Assembly (NCBI GenBank): GCA_947589415.1
Contig: CANQBP010000006.1
Coordinates: 1 to 64,000, forward strand
Origin: an uncultured Clostridia bacterium
GTDB taxonomy: Bacteria; Bacillota; Clostridia; Oscillospirales; Acutalibacteraceae
Length of the DNA: 64,000 nt
Reading direction: 5' to 3'
The notes beneath the pieces were generated by a model. The model was not told the origin of the DNA. It saw only the letters and a list, made by a program, of their open reading frames with translations, and made no database searches. Both the position numbers and the translations under genes were made by a program. The first letter of the stretch is position 1, and each line of letters starts with the position of its first letter. This document shows positions 1 to 10,108 of this stretch, one piece after another.

Positions 1-159
1 CTTATCCAGACCTGCTTGGAGTTATTTTACCATTTTCAAATTATTATTTGAAGTCGCTGGAGAATTGAGGGGATACATAACTTGGTGGGATTCATTCCCG
101 AAAGGTTATTTTGATGTTTAAAATTTTGTAGTCACAAAATTCTTAATCCGACAAAATGC

Positions 160-200
160 ATCTCTGCTTGTCCGTCATTGGCGGTAAAGCAGAGATTTTT
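160..200 (+). terminator. Rho-independent terminator-like hairpin
   Basis: ATCTCTGCTT ... AAGCAGAGAT followed by a T run. Confidence 0.6.
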
Positions 201-304
201 TATTTATGGGGTTATGTATCGGAATTTGAGTGTAACGAAAAATATTTCATTGCAAATATACCGGGAAATTATCGTCATCTGCCGTTTAGTTTTATAAAAA
301 ATTC

Positions 305-345
305 CCTGCCTGTCAGACAATAAAATGACAAGCAGGTTTTTTTTT
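305..345 (+). terminator. Rho-independent terminator-like hairpin
   Basis: CCTGCcTGTCA ... TGACAaGCAGG followed by 9 T. Confidence 0.65.
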
Positions 346-377
346 ATTATCTTTTTTCAAAATTTACCCGAATAATT

Positions 378-1310
378 TCAAGATTTCTCCGAACCCAACT
401 CATCGGCAATTTCCATAATTTTCATCAATCTATGATTTACACCCGAACGGCTTATAGGTGTACTCAATGCCTCCCCAAGTTCACGTAAATTATATTCGGG
501 ATTTTCCTCACGCAGCAGCGCAAGCTCCCGCAAATCATCGGACAGATAACCCAGACCACGCTTTTCCTTAATAATACTTATTGCCATGAGTTGTTTAGCC
601 GATGCCGCTGCGGTCTTGTTGCTGTTTGCCGTTTCGGAATTTATTTTTCTGTTGACCTTATTTCTGACGGATTTATAAATCTGCTGCTGAATTATATTGA
701 GAGAAGCCATTGGAGCGCCGAGATATGTAAGCATATCAACGATCAGGTCGCTGCCCTTTATATAAACAACATAACTCCCTTTTCTCTTAACAATATTCGG
801 TTCGGACTTCATAATATCAATTTCACTCATAATCCTGCTAAGATCATTGGCAAGGTTCATATGCGGCACAACAAATTCCATATGATAATCTTTTTCGGGA
901 TCTGTAACATTTCCGCATACAAGGAAAACTCCCCTCAAAAAATACGGAATGTATTCCTCACTGTCTATATTCGCACGATTTATTCTAAGTGTCGGCGTAT
1001 TATCCGTATGACCGAAATAGTCGAATACTTTCGCACAATCACCCTCATCGGGTATATTAAGAGTATAAATATCTTTTTCATCTCTTCGCCTTGTGAAAGT
1101 GCATAAGGTATCAACAATAGTCGATGTGAGTGAGGATACGGTTTCGGAATACAGAACGGCAACCGCTTTACAACCCGTGGTAAAAGATATTGTTTTAGAT
1201 GAGAAGTATTTTGAAAACAGCACCATACCGTAAGCAAGTGCGTGTTTTTCCCTGTTCCCCGATACGTTTAAGCCGCAAAGCTCACCTTTTGTTTCTTTTG
1301 AAAATGACAT
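378..1310 (-). CDS. whiA: DNA-binding protein WhiA
   Basis: 310 aa; WhiA-like N-terminal (MSFSKETKGELC) and C-terminal HTH (LRELGEALSTPISRSGVNHRLMKI); next to rapZ. Confidence 0.95.
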   Translation of the reverse strand: MSFSKETKGELCGLNVSGNREKHALAYGMVLFSKYFSSKTISFTTGCKAVAVLYSETVSSLTSTIVDTLCTFTRRRDEKDIYTLNIPDEGDCAKVFDYFGHTDNTPTLRINRANIDSEEYIPYFLRGVFLVCGNVTDPEKDYHMEFVVPHMNLANDLSRIMSEIDIMKSEPNIVKRKGSYVVYIKGSDLIVDMLTYLGAPMASLNIIQQQIYKSVRNKVNRKINSETANSNKTAAASAKQLMAISIIKEKRGLGYLSDDLRELALLREENPEYNLRELGEALSTPISRSGVNHRLMKIMEIADELGSEKS

Positions 1311-1321
1311 TCATATCACCT

Positions 1322-2212
1322 TCAGCTTTTACTGATATCTCTATGATGTACAATCGCCCTTTGACCGGTTTCAAGTATATGTTTATACAAAACTCTCGTA
1401 AGGGTCACGGAACGATGCTTTCCTCCCGTACAGCCTATCGCAATAACCAACTGGCTCTTTCCCTCGCTAAGATAAAGCGGAAGAGAATAGTCAACAAGAT
1501 CTATCATTCTTTTTGCAAATTCTCCGGATTGTTCAAACTGCATAACGTAATCATAAACACATGACTCAAGTCCCGTATGCTCTTTAAGTTCGGGAATATA
1601 GAAAGGATTTGGCAGACAGCGCACGTCAAACACAAGATCCGCTTCTGCGGGAAGTCCGTACTTAAATCCGAAAGACATACACGTAACCGTCAGTCCGAGA
1701 GAAATATTTCCCAAAAACAAGGAGGTAATTCTCTCCTTTAGTTGAGTCGGGGAAAGAAGTGAAGTGTCTATAACATAATCCGCCCGTGCTTTCACGGGCA
1801 TAAGAAGTTCACGCTCAACGCTTACAGCAAGTTCCGTTGTGGCAGAATTATCGCTGAGCGGGTGCTTCCTCCTCGTTTCCTTGAAACGTCTTAAAAGCAC
1901 ATCATCTCTTGCATCAAGAAAAAGAATTTTATACTTTTTATGCACGGTTCTGAGCTTGTCAAGTGCAGTAAAAAGATCGTCAAAAACATCTCCGGATCTT
2001 ATATCGGTAACGACAGCTATTTTCTTCATATGCTCGTCCGAAGATTTTTCGCAAAGTTCATAAAATGTCGGCACCAAAACGGGCGGTATGTTATCAACAC
2101 AATAAAAACCGATATCCTCCATGTTCTTCATGGCAACCGATTTACCCGCACCCGACAATCCCGTAATAATTATAAACTCCATTTGTCCAATCACCTGTAT
2201 TCTAACAGTCAA
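1322..2212 (-). CDS. rapZ: RNase adapter/nucleotide-binding protein RapZ (YvcJ)
   Basis: Walker A GLSGAGKS; CTGGKHRSV motif near the C-terminus; real start likely the internal Met of MEFIIITGLSG. Confidence 0.95.
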   Translation of the reverse strand: MTVRIQVIGQMEFIIITGLSGAGKSVAMKNMEDIGFYCVDNIPPVLVPTFYELCEKSSDEHMKKIAVVTDIRSGDVFDDLFTALDKLRTVHKKYKILFLDARDDVLLRRFKETRRKHPLSDNSATTELAVSVERELLMPVKARADYVIDTSLLSPTQLKERITSLFLGNISLGLTVTCMSFGFKYGLPAEADLVFDVRCLPNPFYIPELKEHTGLESCVYDYVMQFEQSGEFAKRMIDLVDYSLPLYLSEGKSQLVIAIGCTGGKHRSVTLTRVLYKHILETGQRAIVHHRDISKS

Positions 2213-2258
2213 TTTCCTGTTTTCGTATGATATTCCCTTTATTATTTATTCCAAAAAA

Positions 2259-3182
2259 TCATTCAATGTATTTTATCTCACATTGAAGTTCCACTCCTGT
2301 TTTTTCCCTCACAACACTCTTGACCTTTTCCACAAGTTCCAAAACATCTTTTGCCGATGCCCTTCCGTTATTAACAATAAAACCGGAATGTTTTTCGCTT
2401 ACCTGGGCATCTCCGACCGACACTCCTTTAAGTCCGCACTGCTCTATCAGTGCCGCAGCATAGTAGCCGTCAGGACGCTTAAACACACTTCCTGCGCTCG
2501 GACGATTAAGCGGCTGTTTTGCCTTGCGCTTTTGCATTGTATCCTGCATAAGGTAAAATATATCATTTTTATCCTTATGAAAAAGACCTAATGTAACATC
2601 AAGTATAACGACATTTTTATCCGTATAGAAACTATGTCTGTATGAAAACTCATGCTTTTCTTTGGAAATTTCCTTTATATTTCCGTCATTGTCAAGGTAT
2701 CTCGAAGAAACGGCAACATCTTTAATTTCTCCGCCATAGGCGCCGGCATTCATATATACAGCCCCTCCCACGGATCCCGGAATACCCCACGCAAACTCCA
2801 ATCCCCCAAGACCGCAGTTTTTTGCAAAATTACACACGCCTGCAAGACTCACCCCTGCTCCGCAGCGCAAGGTATTTTCATCTGTTTTCTCTATTTCGCA
2901 AAAATCTCCTCCGAGCTTTATAACAACTCCTCTTATTCCGTTATCGGAAACGAGAAGATTTGAGCCAAGACCTATCACAAAATACGGAATACCGAAGCTC
3001 TTGCAGGACGATATAACATTTTTAAGTGCATCTATGTTATTGACCTCGCAAAAGCAGTCGGCACTGCCCCCTATCCTGAAACTGGTATGGAGATACATCG
3101 GCTCATTTCTTTTTACAATAACGGAATCGCTTTGTATTGATTTTATAAATTCGTCAGTTATCATAATATATTCTCCCAACAA
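2259..3182 (-). CDS. murB: UDP-N-acetylmuramate dehydrogenase
   Basis: HTSFRIGGSAD, GLGSNLLVSD, GIPGSVGGAVYMNAGAYG motifs. Confidence 0.96.
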   Translation of the reverse strand: MLGEYIMITDEFIKSIQSDSVIVKRNEPMYLHTSFRIGGSADCFCEVNNIDALKNVISSCKSFGIPYFVIGLGSNLLVSDNGIRGVVIKLGGDFCEIEKTDENTLRCGAGVSLAGVCNFAKNCGLGGLEFAWGIPGSVGGAVYMNAGAYGGEIKDVAVSSRYLDNDGNIKEISKEKHEFSYRHSFYTDKNVVILDVTLGLFHKDKNDIFYLMQDTMQKRKAKQPLNRPSAGSVFKRPDGYYAAALIEQCGLKGVSVGDAQVSEKHSGFIVNNGRASAKDVLELVEKVKSVVREKTGVELQCEIKYIE

Positions 3183-3232
3183 TAATATAATTCAAATCGA
3201 CCTGTATTCACATATTTTCAAGAACACAACCG

Positions 3233-4198
3233 TCAAAATGCAATAGTCTTGACATCGCTGTCATCATCTTCTTCGGGATATTCAAGACCGAGTGCGGCAA
3301 ACAGTTCTCTTGCCGCATTATACCCCATTTTTCTTTGACGGTTATTCATAGCCGCAACCTCGATTATCACCGCAAGATTACGTCCGGGTTTTACCGGTAT
3401 CGTCACAATCGGAATTTGGTTATTAAGTATTTCAGTCATTTCGTTACTCATGCCCATACGGTCATATACCTTTTTGTTATCCCACAATTCAAGGTTTATG
3501 ACCATATCTATTTTTTGCGACAGCTTTACGGAACCCATACCGAATATCCTTCTTGCATTTATTATGCCTATACCCCTAAGTTCGATAAAATGGCGTATAT
3601 TTTCCGGAGCAGAACCTATAAGCTGCGTATTTGATACTCTTCGTATTTCCACGGCATCGTCCGCAATAAGCCGATGTCCCCTCTTTATAAGTTCAATGGC
3701 AGTTTCGCTCTTACCGACTCCGCTGTCGCCCACAAGCAGCAAGCCTTCACCATATACCTCGACCAAAACACCGTGTCTTGTAACTCTCGGTGCAAGCTCA
3801 AGGTTCATAAAATTAACCAGCTCGGCCGTCACGGACGACGTCGGTTCAGGAGTTTTCAATACGGGTATTTTACACTTCTCCGCAGCCGACATAAGCTCAC
3901 CGTACGGAATTATATCCCTTGTCACGATTATAGCCGGAGGATTAAGTGAAAAAAGTCTTTCAATAACATGATATCTTTGCTCCGAGCTGAAACGGTTCAG
4001 ATAACTGTTTTCGGTATTTCCGAAAAGCATTATTCTCGAATTATCAAAAAAATCAAGAAAACCCGTAAGCTCCAGTCCGGGACGTGTTATATCCTTAGAA
4101 AAAATCTGTATTTCATCAGGATTATTAGGCATATATGCCACATCAAGCGAAAGCTCTTTTATTATTTTTGACAGACTCACTGAAAATTTTGGTTCCAA
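3233..4198 (-). CDS. hprK: HPr kinase/phosphorylase
   Basis: GDSGVGKSETAIELIKRGHRLIADDAVEI and HprK signature region. Confidence 0.96.
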   Translation of the reverse strand: MEPKFSVSLSKIIKELSLDVAYMPNNPDEIQIFSKDITRPGLELTGFLDFFDNSRIMLFGNTENSYLNRFSSEQRYHVIERLFSLNPPAIIVTRDIIPYGELMSAAEKCKIPVLKTPEPTSSVTAELVNFMNLELAPRVTRHGVLVEVYGEGLLLVGDSGVGKSETAIELIKRGHRLIADDAVEIRRVSNTQLIGSAPENIRHFIELRGIGIINARRIFGMGSVKLSQKIDMVINLELWDNKKVYDRMGMSNEMTEILNNQIPIVTIPVKPGRNLAVIIEVAAMNNRQRKMGYNAARELFAALGLEYPEEDDDSDVKTIAF

Positions 4199-4331
4199 AT
4201 CTATGCACCTGCCTTTATACAGTTTATGATCAATAACTATTATAACTTATTTTAACAAATTTTTAAAGAGTTTTTTGAAATATTTTATCAAAAGCGACAA
4301 TCGGCTTTTATTTCCGCTTATCAACACTCTG

Positions 4332-5582
4332 TTACTTTACAATAATATTTATATTTAGATTAAATGATTTAATTGCCTGTTCATATACTTTAACGGTACA
4401 TTTTGCCATATACTCGGCATCAGTATCGACCATGCTTTTTCTCACTATTCTCCTCATCTGTCTTTTTTCATGCGGTTCAAACGATGACAGCTTTTTCAGA
4501 TATTTTGCAAATCCCGCTTCATTTTTGCAAACAAACCCGTTCACCCCGTCTTTTATCATATTATATGCAAATTTCTCCTTATCCTCCTTTACCAATACCG
4601 GCAAACCGCAGGACATAGCCTCAACAAAAGACATAGACATAAGCGAATCATCGGAGGAACATACATATATATCACAAGCGGAATAAATTGCGGGCATAAG
4701 ACTATGTGCGACCGCACCCGCAAAATGTACACATTCCCTTATCTTGAATTTACCGCACAATGCCTTCAGGTGTTCTGTTTCCGTCCCGTCACCGACTATA
4801 AGCAAGTGAATATTATCTGTTTTTTTGATATGTCTTGAAAAGGCGCTGAGCATAAACTCCAAATTTTTATCAACACTTAAATTACCTGCAAATACCGCAA
4901 CGACCGCATTCAGGGGTAATCCGAGCTTTTTCCTGAGTTTCCTTACCGCCTCGCCGCTTGAGTTCTTATAATCAAACTCACTCCTGTCAGTTGCCGACGG
5001 TATAAGACGAACCTTACGGTTTCTTCCCGCAGCACGTACAAACGATGCGGCACGTTTATTAGACGAAGCTATTATATTTGCGTTATCTATCATATCGCAA
5101 AAATGCTTTTTTTCAAAAAAAGTTTTTATTCTCCATGTTACAACCGAGCTGTCCGAGGCAAATCTGTCCGAATAATAATCATGCACGGAAAAAACGACCG
5201 GACATCTCAGCTTATCCGCAATATTCAAAGCCATATATCCTATTTTTGTATCCGTCTGAATATGTATTACGTCAGGTTTGAATTTAGTTAAAAACTTCAT
5301 TACGTATTTATCATTTATGTTTTTACATTGATATCCGTATTTATTCATTGACTTCTTAGCCGGACAGCGGACGATACCTTCTTTAAACACGGATCTGTCC
5401 GTATGAAGTGATGAGGTTACTATAATGACCTTGTTGCCCAATGCTTCAAGACCTTTTTTAAGAACATCAACATAACTTGAGATCCCGCACACATAAGGTG
5501 CCAAGACTTCGGTAAATATTGCAACATTCATTTTGATCACCGTTAATTCTGCATATTTATAAAACTGTATATAGTATAACAT
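4332..5582 (-). CDS. Glycosyltransferase, GT4-like
   Basis: MNVAIFTEVLAPYVCGISSYV N-terminus; FAGNLSVDKNLEFML; SFVEAMSCGLPVLV; start likely the internal MNVAIFTE. Confidence 0.85.
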   Translation of the reverse strand: MLYYIQFYKYAELTVIKMNVAIFTEVLAPYVCGISSYVDVLKKGLEALGNKVIIVTSSLHTDRSVFKEGIVRCPAKKSMNKYGYQCKNINDKYVMKFLTKFKPDVIHIQTDTKIGYMALNIADKLRCPVVFSVHDYYSDRFASDSSVVTWRIKTFFEKKHFCDMIDNANIIASSNKRAASFVRAAGRNRKVRLIPSATDRSEFDYKNSSGEAVRKLRKKLGLPLNAVVAVFAGNLSVDKNLEFMLSAFSRHIKKTDNIHLLIVGDGTETEHLKALCGKFKIRECVHFAGAVAHSLMPAIYSACDIYVCSSDDSLMSMSFVEAMSCGLPVLVKEDKEKFAYNMIKDGVNGFVCKNEAGFAKYLKKLSSFEPHEKRQMRRIVRKSMVDTDAEYMAKCTVKVYEQAIKSFNLNINIIVK

Positions 5583-5724
5583 ATACTCTGCATTTTAAAA
5601 AGAGAATTTTACAAAAAATGCAGTTTTACACCTAAAAAACACAAAAAATCAGCTAAAAGAACATGGGACACGGAAATAATCCCGTGCCCCATATCCAAAA
5701 GGAATAAAAAGAAAAAAGGAAAAA

Positions 5725-5821
5725 GGAAAGAAAAGAAATAATCCGATTAAAACAATTCGGCTACTCTCTTATAATCAAACAAAACACACGCCGCAGGTTT
5801 TTTATTTCATCTCCTGCCGAC
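5725..5821 (-). ncRNA. Candidate small RNA or independent leader transcript
   Basis: Perfect sigma-A-type promoter just upstream; hairpin CCGAATTgttttAATCGG (5743-5760) followed by ATTATTTCTTTTCTTTCCTTTTT; no convincing ORF. Confidence 0.4.
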
Positions 5822-5827
5822 ATCTAT

Positions 5828-5856
5828 ATAATACACTAAAAAATATCATTTGTCAA
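5828..5856 (-). promoter_or_regulatory. sigma-A-type promoter
   Basis: TTGACA (5851-5856, reverse) - 17 nt - TATTAT (5828-5833, reverse). Confidence 0.7.
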
Positions 5857-5997
5857 GTATTTTTTATCAGTTTTTTATATAATTTGTAAAATTAAGTATA
5901 AATATAGTATAATACGGGTTATTTTGATATTATAAAAGACCTGCCGTACACGTAATATATAAAATAAACGCTCAACATTCCGCCGTATCTTTCATTA

Positions 5998-6747
5998 TCA
6001 TGAAAACCGGGAAAAAAATTTATCCTTAATTTTATCATATATACCGGACAACATTTTTTTGCCTTCATCGGAAGTTATATATTCCACAGCAACCTTGAGT
6101 GCCTGACCGGTAAGACTGTTTGTTTTGCATAAAACACTGCCGTCTTTAGGAATAAACTCCTCTATACACAGGTCAATATCATAACTCTTTATTTTATATG
6201 TGTATTTTGCAGTGATGTTCAATGTCGTACCGCTAACGCTTATATGCTCCTTATTTTCGGAAATTTTTGATAAAATAAACGACAGAATACTATCGGGTAT
6301 CCCAAGCTCTCCGATGTATGCATCAAAAAGTTTTACCGATAATATATTTGTCCCGCTGTCGAGGGAAAATTCGAGTTTTGAGTGTATGGCAAACTGCGAT
6401 CCGTTAATGAATATATGCGCATATACTTCCGAGGGTACGTCATCATAAAAATATATCATGATATGATCAACACCCGAACCGCTGCTTTTATAATCCGTAC
6501 AATACTTATTATTGATATAGGTATTAAATTCGGTTTCACCCATTTCAAATTCTTTTCCGAAAGCTGCGCCGATAAGCAGGGATTTGAGAAACGTATTATC
6601 TGCGGTTTCATTCATGGTATATTTATCCCTTATATTATCCGTAAAGGCAAGTGATATACATCTGCATATAAAAATAATCAAAGCTGCAAGAATAAGTATG
6701 AATATAGTAATTACTACCGTACCTTTTTTTATTTTCTTTTTTACCAT
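5998..6747 (-). CDS. Hypothetical membrane-anchored protein, possibly YpmS/DUF2140-like
   Basis: 249 aa; one N-terminal TM helix and an extracytoplasmic domain; family similarity weak by eye. Confidence 0.5.
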   Translation of the reverse strand: MVKKKIKKGTVVITIFILILAALIIFICRCISLAFTDNIRDKYTMNETADNTFLKSLLIGAAFGKEFEMGETEFNTYINNKYCTDYKSSGSGVDHIMIYFYDDVPSEVYAHIFINGSQFAIHSKLEFSLDSGTNILSVKLFDAYIGELGIPDSILSFILSKISENKEHISVSGTTLNITAKYTYKIKSYDIDLCIEEFIPKDGSVLCKTNSLTGQALKVAVEYITSDEGKKMLSGIYDKIKDKFFSRFS

Positions 6748-6797
6748 ATTATTCCACCTGTCACAACTTAGTCGAATATATCACATATCAAAAAGCA

Positions 6798-9146
6798 TTA
6801 TTTTAATTCTGCAATCGTAACACCGGTTTCTCCCTCGCCAAAAACCCCAAGGCGAAAGCTCTTTATCGAGGGGTGTGTTTTGAGATGATTTTGTATCTCA
6901 CGGCGGAGTACTCCCGTACCCTTTCCGTGGATTATCGTTATTTGGTGGAGTCCCCGCATGACCGCCATATCTATTGCCATATCAACGTCAGCGACAGCAT
7001 CGAGTGCCGTTTCACCTCTTACGTCAATTTCGGCAACAGCAACATTTTTAGTATCACGCCGTACCGTGCGTGTAATGCTTCCTTTGGGCAGCGTAACCTT
7101 TTCCTGCTTTAAAAGCCTTATATTGTCCGTTTTAACACGTGTCTTTACAATTCCCGACAGAACAAGCACACTGTCCTTTCCTACCTCAAGAACCGTACCC
7201 TCTCTGTTTATATCAAAAATAAGCACCCTGTCACCCTTGACAAGCGGACGGGGAAGTACATATTTCTCGTTGCTCCGTTTTTCCACGGGATCGGCGGCAT
7301 TCTCCATATTTCTTATATCCGCCTTGAGTCTTGCTTTCTCTTCCGCAGTAATTTTCTTCTTTTTTCGGATAGCATCCATTTCATCGAAAAGAGCATAAAC
7401 CTGCGCTCTTGCATCGGATATTATTTTTTCCGCCTGCGACTTTGCAAGCATCATTTCGTTTTTCTTGTCTTTATCGGCTTTCTCGGCAAGTTCTCTTGCC
7501 TTTTCAAGCTCGGTTTCAGCCCTTGCCTTAATTTCATCGGCTTCTTTCAGCCTTTGTTCAAGTTCGCTTCTGTTTTTTTCAAGTTGTGCCACAACATTTT
7601 CAAACTTTACATTTTCTGTTGAAACGAGTTCCCTCGCCCTGCACACTATCCCGTTATCCACCCCCAATCTTTCGGAAATCGAAAATGCATTGGATTTTCC
7701 CGGCATTCCTATAAGCAGACGATATGTCGGAGTCAGCGTAGAAACATCAAATTCACAACACGCATTTTCTACCCCGTCAGTTTCAAGTGCAAAGCTCTTA
7801 ATTTCGGCATAATGCGTTGTTGAAAGTATTTTTGCTTTCTGCTTTCTCAACTGTTCGAGAATTGCTTGTGCAAGTGCCGCACCCTCGACAGGATCAGTAC
7901 CTGCCCCCAACTCATCAATAAGCACAAGACTTTTTTCATCGGCAAGCGAAAGTATTTTTACAATATTAGTAATATGTGCCGAAAAGGTAGATAATGACTG
8001 CTCTATGCTCTGTTCATCGCCTATATCGGAAAGTATTCTGTCAAATACGGATATTTCGCTGTTATCGTATGCAGGTATCAACATTCCGCACGCAGCCATT
8101 GCCGTCAAAAGTCCGACAGTTTTAAGTGTGACCGTTTTTCCTCCCGTATTAGGTCCTGTTATAACAAGCGTATCAAAATTTATACCCAGTTCAATATCGG
8201 TCGGAACAACCTTATCCTGCGGTATCAAGGGGTGACGTGCCTTTTTCAGTAAAATTCTTCCGCTGTCATTAAGCACGGGAACGGATGCTTTCATAGAATA
8301 TGCAAGCTCTGCCTTTGCGAAAATCACATCGAGTTCGGTAAGTATTTTATAGCTTTGTGAAATATTATCCGCATATTCCCCGACCTCGGCAGATATTTCG
8401 GCTAATATCCTTTCAATTTCCGCCTTTTCTTTGGATTGAAGCACCCTTATATCGTTATTTGCCTCGACAACGCTCATAGGTTCAATAAACACGGTAGACC
8501 CGCTTGCGGACGTATCATGTACAAGTCCGGAAACATTTGAGCGAAATTCAGATTTTACGGGTATAACGAACCTCCCCCCGCGAATTGTCACAATACTGTC
8601 CTGAAGGTATTTTTTCATTGATGACGAATGTATGATCTTATCGAGTTTTTCTCTTATTTTAGCCGATACTGCGGCAATTTTTCTACGGATATCCGCAAGT
8701 GTCGGAGAGGCATTGTCAGCAATTTCATCTTCGGATAATATGCATGATGTAATTTTTGTTTCTAAATATTTATTCGGCATCAATGCATTAAAACGCATAT
8801 CAAGTACGGTTTCATCAGATGATGTTTTGCTTTTCCATTCGACGGCAGTACGTATCACCTTTAACAGTACGGCAATCCTGAGAAGCTCAAGTGTTGTCAG
8901 AACTGCCCCCGCCTCCGCACGTCTTACCGAGCTGTTCACATTATGCACCCCTCCGAAATTCGGGGCACCGAATCTTCCGATAAGAGAATGTGCATCAGAC
9001 GTTTCTCTAAGCAGAAGCTGCGCCTCATAAAAACCGCTCGACGGTTCAAGTGACAGCGCAATATCCGCCGCCTCTTTTGATGATGTTTTACCCGCAAGCA
9101 TTTCAAGTATCTTATCAAATTCTATTGATTTCAAATATTTATTCAT
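6798..9146 (-). CDS. mutS2: Endonuclease MutS2
   Basis: MutS ATPase ITGPNTGGKTVTLKTVGL, DELGAGTDPVEGAALAQAIL; C-terminal Smr domain (DVRGETALDAV...IIHGKGTGVLRR). Confidence 0.97.
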   Translation of the reverse strand: MNKYLKSIEFDKILEMLAGKTSSKEAADIALSLEPSSGFYEAQLLLRETSDAHSLIGRFGAPNFGGVHNVNSSVRRAEAGAVLTTLELLRIAVLLKVIRTAVEWKSKTSSDETVLDMRFNALMPNKYLETKITSCILSEDEIADNASPTLADIRRKIAAVSAKIREKLDKIIHSSSMKKYLQDSIVTIRGGRFVIPVKSEFRSNVSGLVHDTSASGSTVFIEPMSVVEANNDIRVLQSKEKAEIERILAEISAEVGEYADNISQSYKILTELDVIFAKAELAYSMKASVPVLNDSGRILLKKARHPLIPQDKVVPTDIELGINFDTLVITGPNTGGKTVTLKTVGLLTAMAACGMLIPAYDNSEISVFDRILSDIGDEQSIEQSLSTFSAHITNIVKILSLADEKSLVLIDELGAGTDPVEGAALAQAILEQLRKQKAKILSTTHYAEIKSFALETDGVENACCEFDVSTLTPTYRLLIGMPGKSNAFSISERLGVDNGIVCRARELVSTENVKFENVVAQLEKNRSELEQRLKEADEIKARAETELEKARELAEKADKDKKNEMMLAKSQAEKIISDARAQVYALFDEMDAIRKKKKITAEEKARLKADIRNMENAADPVEKRSNEKYVLPRPLVKGDRVLIFDINREGTVLEVGKDSVLVLSGIVKTRVKTDNIRLLKQEKVTLPKGSITRTVRRDTKNVAVAEIDVRGETALDAVADVDMAIDMAVMRGLHQITIIHGKGTGVLRREIQNHLKTHPSIKSFRLGVFGEGETGVTIAELK

Positions 9147-9921
9147 AATTATTTTGTGTCCTTATCATTTTATAAAATTCAAGAGCATTCATATTACGCT
9201 CGGAGTGAAGAAGCATATATTTTTCCGCACAATCGGCAAATTGCATAAGAGAATTATTTGATACGGAAAATGAAAATATTTTCTTCGGATCTGCAAATAC
9301 TGCCGTTCTTATTGCGGTAAGCGCACCTCTCGAAAGCGCAATCGAATCATAACCTCCCGTATAACATTTTCCGCAAATCAGTTTACCCTCACCATAAAGA
9401 AAGTGCATTATGTCCGACTCATAGCAATTACATTTTTCACAACACACCAGATTGGGCATATACCCCGCAAGCGACAAAAATCGCATTTCAAATACTGCTT
9501 TCACCATCAAGTCGGGCTTCATACCTTTTGAAAGTACATAAAGGGAATTGAGGATAAGACTCAAAAACTGTTCGGAGTCCACGCCTTCCGGGATCATGTT
9601 AATAACGATTTCGCAGAAATATTCGGCAAGTGCAAATTTTTCGAGATCCAGACGCAGGTTATAAAAAATCTCGATAGGTTCTGCTTCTTGTATTATGTAG
9701 TAATCTTTTGTTGAATAGAGCATAATTTTTGAATAGCTTAGCGACTGTGTTGCTGTACACAGCCGCCCCTTCGGTAGCTTTGCATTTTTCACAAAACAGC
9801 GAATAATACCGTTTTTTCGTGTGAGAACAGTCACGAGTTTATCATTTTCCTTAATTGTTTGCTCCGTCAAGATCAGACCCTCTGTTTTGACTTTCATTTT
9901 CTGCCTCCGTACCTTTAACAA
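9139..9921 (-). CDS. recO: DNA repair protein RecO
   Basis: TEGLILTEQTIKENDKLVTVLTRKNG N-terminus; CxxC zinc motif; next to era. Confidence 0.93.
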   Translation of the reverse strand: MLKVRRQKMKVKTEGLILTEQTIKENDKLVTVLTRKNGIIRCFVKNAKLPKGRLCTATQSLSYSKIMLYSTKDYYIIQEAEPIEIFYNLRLDLEKFALAEYFCEIVINMIPEGVDSEQFLSLILNSLYVLSKGMKPDLMVKAVFEMRFLSLAGYMPNLVCCEKCNCYESDIMHFLYGEGKLICGKCYTGGYDSIALSRGALTAIRTAVFADPKKIFSFSVSNNSLMQFADCAEKYMLLHSERNMNALEFYKMIRTQNNYE

Positions 9922-10021
9922 GAAACTCCTGTGATGTGCACGCCTTTGCCTCTCTGTATATAAGATAATCTTTTACGCTTCCCGAAGCGACAAAATTATC
10001 CCATGCCTTTCCCTCGTCCAT
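9851..10021 (-). CDS. yqzL: YqzL-like small protein (56 aa), absent from the supplied ORF track
   Basis: Hand translation MDEGKAWDNFVASGSVKDYLIYREAKACTSQEFLVKGTEAENESQNRGSDLDGANN*; W..F..(S/T)G....YL.Y(K/R)E pattern between era and recO, as for YqzL. Confidence 0.65.
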   Translation of the reverse strand: MDEGKAWDNFVASGSVKDYLIYREAKACTSQEFLVKGTEAENESQNRGSDLDGANN

Positions 10022-10108
10022 ATTTCTGCCTCCTCTTTCGTGTTACTAAATATCTATGTTGTTATTATACCCTGTAACACAAAAAATTATTGGCATTTTT
10101 TAGTGAGT

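Noticed and set aside
6958-9030. Plus-strand ORFs (146, 115, 76, 132 aa) antisense to mutS2
   Set aside because: Ser-rich shadow translations of a clear conserved gene; no start context or family signal
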